Assembly (NCBI RefSeq): GCF_016808095.1
Contig: NC_068971.1
Coordinates: forward strand, 12,536,501-12,600,500
Source: Vigna angularis
Lineage: Eukaryota; Streptophyta; Magnoliopsida; Fabales; Fabaceae
DNA: 64,000 nt
Reading direction: 5' to 3'
Positions 62,831 through 64,000 of the stretch are shown here, piece after piece. How positions within the stretch are numbered: the stretch's first letter is position 1; each line of letters begins with the position of its first letter. A program made the position numbers and the translations under genes. The notes under the pieces are model-generated. The model did no database searches and was not told the origin of the DNA. It saw nothing but the letters and a program-made list of their open reading frames with translations.

Positions 62831-64000
62831 TATAAATTTTCTAAGACACTCACAAATAAATATCCATATGATAAAATAAATGAGTATAAACTGCAAATAA
62901 AATAATTGATGGAAAGACATTATGCCTCGTGCATATATTCAATGTGAGTTATCTTATGGAAAGTGATATTAGCAGGACTTCTTTGGGAACTTCGCTGTGG
63001 ACACTTCTGACATTTGCCTCGCTGTCATACCCATTAGGTGTTTTCTTCTCCTTCAACTCAGAAAGTAATTATTTTTTTCTATAATAATCATAGCATAATA
63101 ATACTTATTCATATATTTTACTTTTAATTTAATTAAAAATATTAATTTTTTGCAATTATTTAAATTATATTAATAATTAATATTTAGTAATTATTATATA
63201 TGTTTATTGATAAGAAAAATTAAAATTAAAATTATTTAGTAATCAATTTTGAAAAAATATTAGTGATTTTAAATTTATAAAAAATAAAATAAAAAGAATT
63301 TAAATGAATTCAATACTATTAAATTTTTTTATTAAAGTTATAATTATTTTATTACACTAAAAAGGAAATATGTACTAAAACGATAAATTTTTTCGGTTAA
63401 ATTTTAGTTTGAATTATGAATAAAATAGGACCAGAAAAAAAATTAAATACTAATGTTTTTAAGGCACTTTTATAATAGACAAATGTTAAGTTTAAAAGTA
63501 AAAGGTTGAATAAATATTTTATAAAATAACTTTCTTTCCTTTCATCCTTAAAGAAATAAAGAAATATAGTTGGTAATTTTTCCTCCTTGGTGTGTCAATA
63601 AAAAATATTTAAGAGTAACAGTGATTTAAAAAAGAATACACTTGATTATTTATTCACAAAAAAAGTTTAACTATAAAGTTTCATTCTTTAAGAATCACAA
63701 TCTCTCTGTACACTTCTTTTTTTAACTTTACTTTATCTCTGTCTCTCTCATTTGTTTGATGATAAGATGACACAATTAAATTCTTAAAAGAATATATACT
63801 TATGACCAATTAAAATCTAAAATAAAGTAAGCTAACCATTCTTTTTAATTAATTTAGCAGACACACATGATTTTAGGGTTTATACATGTGACTCAAAATA
63901 AATCAAAGTGAATATATGTCTAGTTGTGATTCTTATGATATCATTATATTTGTGATATGATATTTGTGTAGATAGTTACAATATTATGTGACAAATAGAA
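62831..64000. other. AT-rich end of the window
   Basis: No gene is supported. A short open island at about 62950-63062 (minus strand reads SELKEKKTPNGYDSEANVRS) looks coding-like in composition but has no partner exon. Confidence 0.45.

Overview
The window is plant nuclear DNA. It is AT-rich, has GT-AG introns and nuclear genes for plastid proteins, and is dominated by nested LTR retrotransposons, TRIMs and MULEs. The KAS III and saposin-like proteins and the transposon types suggest a legume, probably a Phaseoleae bean, but the species cannot be fixed from sequence alone. I can support three intact host genes. (1) A two-domain saposin B protein lies on the minus strand at 2932-4629 in five coding exons. 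(2) A WEB/PMI2-type coiled-coil protein lies on the minus strand at 17982-20910 in two exons. (3) A plastid 3-oxoacyl-ACP synthase III (KAS III) lies on the plus strand at 37079-49582 in eight exons with a complete Cys-His-Asn triad. The exons of all three were joined by hand, and the reading frame holds across every junction.

Layout. 1-1142: decayed Copia integrase and a TRIM. 2.9-5.4 kb: saposin gene. 8589-14280: a 5.7 kb Mutator-like element (MULE) with about 215-bp TIRs and two convergent decayed genes, a MURA-type transposase and a GRF zinc-finger/membrane protein. 15234-17352: a Pack-MULE carrying a DUF1639 gene fragment, itself hit by an LTR (solo LTR). 17.9-20.9 kb: WEB gene. 22518-29111: a full-length, frameshifted Copia element. 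31.4-35.5 kb: an old Copia split by a non-autonomous Gypsy-like element (32242-34682) whose interior is a tandem array of short stem-loops. 37.1-49.6 kb: KAS III, whose 9.4 kb second intron holds a polyubiquitin pseudogene, two TRIMs, a solo LTR with a compound minisatellite, and two non-autonomous LTR elements. 52.0-58.6 kb: a CACTA transposase split by a Copia element (52780-56996) and abutted by an LTR fragment. 61963-62825: a GC-rich solo LTR with a perfect target-site duplication. The rest is AT-rich sequence with long TA microsatellites.

Most notable. (a) The LTR element at 39911-42048 has one open 393-codon frame fusing a retrotransposon gag to the IQ-motif region of a CAMTA calmodulin-binding transcription factor. 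(b) The MULE pairs its transposase with a convergent GRF zinc-finger/transmembrane gene. (c) The Gypsy-like interior carries stem-loops whose stem sequences change while pairing is kept. (d) The 1-kb LTRs of the element at 52.8-57.0 kb carry about eight copies of a 12-bp palindrome just upstream of the TATA box. Several transposon genes are stopped at recognisable Trp codons, as expected from C-to-T decay of methylated DNA, while the host genes are clean.
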